DNA from: Sabellastarte sp. h YS-2021
Lineage: Eukaryota; Annelida; Polychaeta; Sabellida; Sabellidae
Direction: 5' to 3'
Length of the DNA stretch: 64,000 nt
Assembly: GCA_964017235.1 (NCBI GenBank)
Contig: OZ024936.1
Span: 56,161,028-56,225,027 of the forward strand
Under the pieces are notes generated by a model. The model was not told the DNA's origin and did not search any database. It worked only from the letters and a program-made list of their open reading frames with translations. Below are positions 61,886-64,000 of the stretch, one piece after another. Every line of letters begins with the position of its first letter. Within the stretch, counting starts at the first letter, position 1. A program made the translations under genes and the position numbers.

Positions 61886-64000
61886 GTAGGATGGAGGGAA
61901 TTCTTTTAAGAAAAACCACTACCCAACCTACAACTAAACAACAGGAGAACTTCACAATGGAATTTACAGGCATTAATAACATATAAACTTCCAACAATCA
62001 CAACATACAACTCCCAAAAAACTGAAAGTATGTAGTTGTAGTTCTCACAACTGCTGACAATGTTGGTGTTGCAAAAGGATGTCATACATAGATATCCCAT
62101 CTACATTGTAACATCCGACCTCAAGACAAGGTCAAACCAACCTGAAAGTGTCATCAGCATAATGCCTAATCCTTCCCAAGAAAGATTTAGGCAACATTAA
62201 TACCTACTGCAATACAATATCCAGAGACTGAAGATATCATATTATGAAGTAACAAACTATAACTGCAACCGTAGGACCCAATTTCAAATCTGACCCTAAG
62301 ACAACAGAGGTTTTTCAGACAGAAATTGGTAAAAACTAAAGATGCAATCAAAACATACATCAATAGCTTCTGTGACTCAATCTTGACTCAATCAAGATGA
62401 AATAGCTGCCAAGAGATAAGTCTGTAAGAAAACTTTCAATGGCAGTAAAACAAAAGATTTGTCCCATCCCAAACCTTTTGATCACCAAACCCCTAACAAG
62501 AACAGAGAGAACCATATTGAGTTGAACTGTTGTCCCAAGAGGCTAAAAGCTGGCATGACCACAAGCTTAATTGCAGTAGACCCATCCAAAGCCAACTGGT
62601 TCTGGCAATTGAAGGGACCAGAGTTACTTGTGACTCATTCTCCTTAACTAAAGGAAGAATATGTCCAAGCATTAATGTCACTCCTTTATCATGATTCTGT
62701 AATCCACAGAGACAAAGATCACTGACTCAATTGCAGTAATCGCAGTAGGCCCATCTGAAGCCAACTGGTTCATGGCCAAAAGGCAGTTAATGGGCCAAAG
62801 TTACCTGTGACCAATCCTCCCTATAACTAAGGGAAGGGTTCACTACTTTACCGGAAGTCAAAACCAAAGACCATCTTGAAAGGTAATAACTTCAAGAAAT
62901 CCTTCCTCACAAGCTCAAAGGTTGTTTGATAAGAGCATGACGGACCAATGACAAAATCCAAAACTATTGGTTTGTCTCTTACTAAAAGTTGCTAATCTAT
63001 TATTTATCTCAACTTTTAGATACTTTTTGACCCTTTAGGCCTTTAGGTATGTCTCCTTGAACTAGTATTTCAGGAAATTTGCTAATGTGGAATAGTGGGG
63101 TCTGAGATGTATATACGACTCTCTACACACCACTGCCCAGAAAACAACCATTGATTCTCAGATTCTCCTAGAGGAGTGCTCCTTCATGATTCACCACTTC
63201 CTCTGGAAATCTTCCATAATATTCATGCCTGACTTCAGATGCCAAACATGAAGATTCAGGTGAAGTCTATTACTAAATGGTTGAGTCAATAGATTCACCC
63301 ATTTAGAAGGGGTTTTGCGGACAGATCCACCAGACCCAAAACCAAGACATCCCTGGCCACCCTGGTACAATATGATGATTCTATACCTGTAGGTGGTCAT
63401 CTGTTGAATCACATGAGGGATGAGGGCCACTGGACATAACTGACCAGACCCTCCCTAAAGACATTCCATGCATCTGTTCCCTAAGCCCGACTGTCTGGGA
63501 CATGAGACATGAGGACCAAGACCCTGGGCAAAATACACGTCTGTCCAGACTATCACAAGAGGTGTTCAAGCACCTTTTTCCCAAGCCTGACAGCAGACCT
63601 ACCTAGGAAACTTGTGGGTCATCTTGTTGCAAACACATCAACCACTGATTGATGGCAGCAATGTCTAATTTGATTGAAAAACCTGGCGATTCATAACTGC
63701 TTTGGTCTTTTTTGCTTTTATCTTCCTAGACAAGGAATCTGCCAGAACATGTAGATTCCCTGGAATGAATTTCCCTGAATCTGAATCATTCTGCCATTGG
63801 ACTAACCCATGACTCTACAGATTAAGGTACAAATTCCCTGAGTGGATGCCTCCCTGGCTGTTCATATAGGCAACCACTAAAGAATTGTCTGTGAAGATCA
63901 ACTGATTTCAACTCAAAACTGATTTCTGAATCATTTAAAGCTAACAACATTGCTTTCAGCTGTATAATGTTATGTTATGAAGAGTCTTGACTCTTCCTGA
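61539..64000 (-). mobile_element. DIRS-6: antisense DIRS retrotransposon, runs off the window
   Basis: Right terminal repeat 61539-about 61770 (GGAAAATTTAATAGTAATTT, then CTTACCATTTCCTAACAGTA) and an internal complementary region 61770-61880 in which copies of both ends are joined. The end sequence differs from the other copies, so it is a third lineage. On the minus strand a methyltransferase-like block (63191-63430; pattern IIILYQGGQGCLGFG) is recognisable. Fossil with many breaks; the left part lies beyond the window. Confidence 0.72.

Noticed and set aside
62459-63584. Several 60-80 residue frames on both strands near the right edge
   Set aside because: They are pieces or shadows of the antisense DIRS-6 fossil; no host homology seen.

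Overview
The window is animal nuclear DNA, most likely from a marine mollusc and probably a bivalve. It is AT-rich. Its host genes are split into short exons with GT/AG borders, and most of the rest is transposons and satellite-like arrays. There are no operons, bacterial genes, CRISPR arrays or rRNA genes.

Two host genes can be supported. The first is a plus-strand homologue of the transmembrane prolyl 4-hydroxylase P4HTM. Eight 3' exons lie between 14077 and 32889, and the exon phases agree at every junction. They cover both EF-hand loops and the whole 2-oxoglutarate/iron dioxygenase domain through the stop codon. The N-terminal membrane-anchor exon was not found and is probably upstream of the window. 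The second is a minus-strand exon at 60756-60888 that reads as the C-terminal double-stranded-RNA-binding region of a Staufen homologue, so the two genes converge. A further minus-strand exon candidate at 55032-55134 is weak.

Most of the window is transposon. Six tyrosine-recombinase retrotransposons of the DIRS type are present: DIRS-1 (4999-12353), DIRS-2 (23462-29795, inside a P4HTM intron), DIRS-3 (33412-43190), DIRS-4 (35549-40345, antisense, nested in DIRS-3), DIRS-5 (44688-about 51230) and DIRS-6 (antisense, 61539 to the window end). They have inverted terminal repeats and, where preserved, an internal complementary region. By end sequence they form three lineages. All are treated as fossils: DIRS-1 and DIRS-2 are nearly whole with few breaks, the others are badly decayed.

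A second layer is non-autonomous Helentron-like elements. These have a hairpin near one or both ends, subterminal inverted repeats and a core of tandem 135-190 bp units: 536-2822, about 3445-13380 (split by DIRS-1), 5229-6144, 15340-15690, 38322-39886, 47527-49980 and a 3' fragment at 61255-61400. A third layer is small DNA transposons: six copies of a TA-flanked MITE in or next to P4HTM, two hAT-like elements with perfect 8-bp target duplications, one piggyBac-like element flanked by TTAA, pogo-like MITEs and other TIR elements. tRNA-derived SINEs and one LINE 3' fragment complete the set.

Region by region: 1-13.4 kb is repeat arrays with DIRS-1 inserted; 13.4-33.4 kb is P4HTM with intronic transposons; 33.4-43.2 kb is the DIRS-3/DIRS-4 nest; 44.7-51.2 kb is DIRS-5 with an array inserted; 51.2-60.7 kb is AT-rich sequence with small DNA elements, probably downstream of the Staufen homologue; 60.7-61 kb is the Staufen exon; 61.2-64 kb is repeats and DIRS-6.
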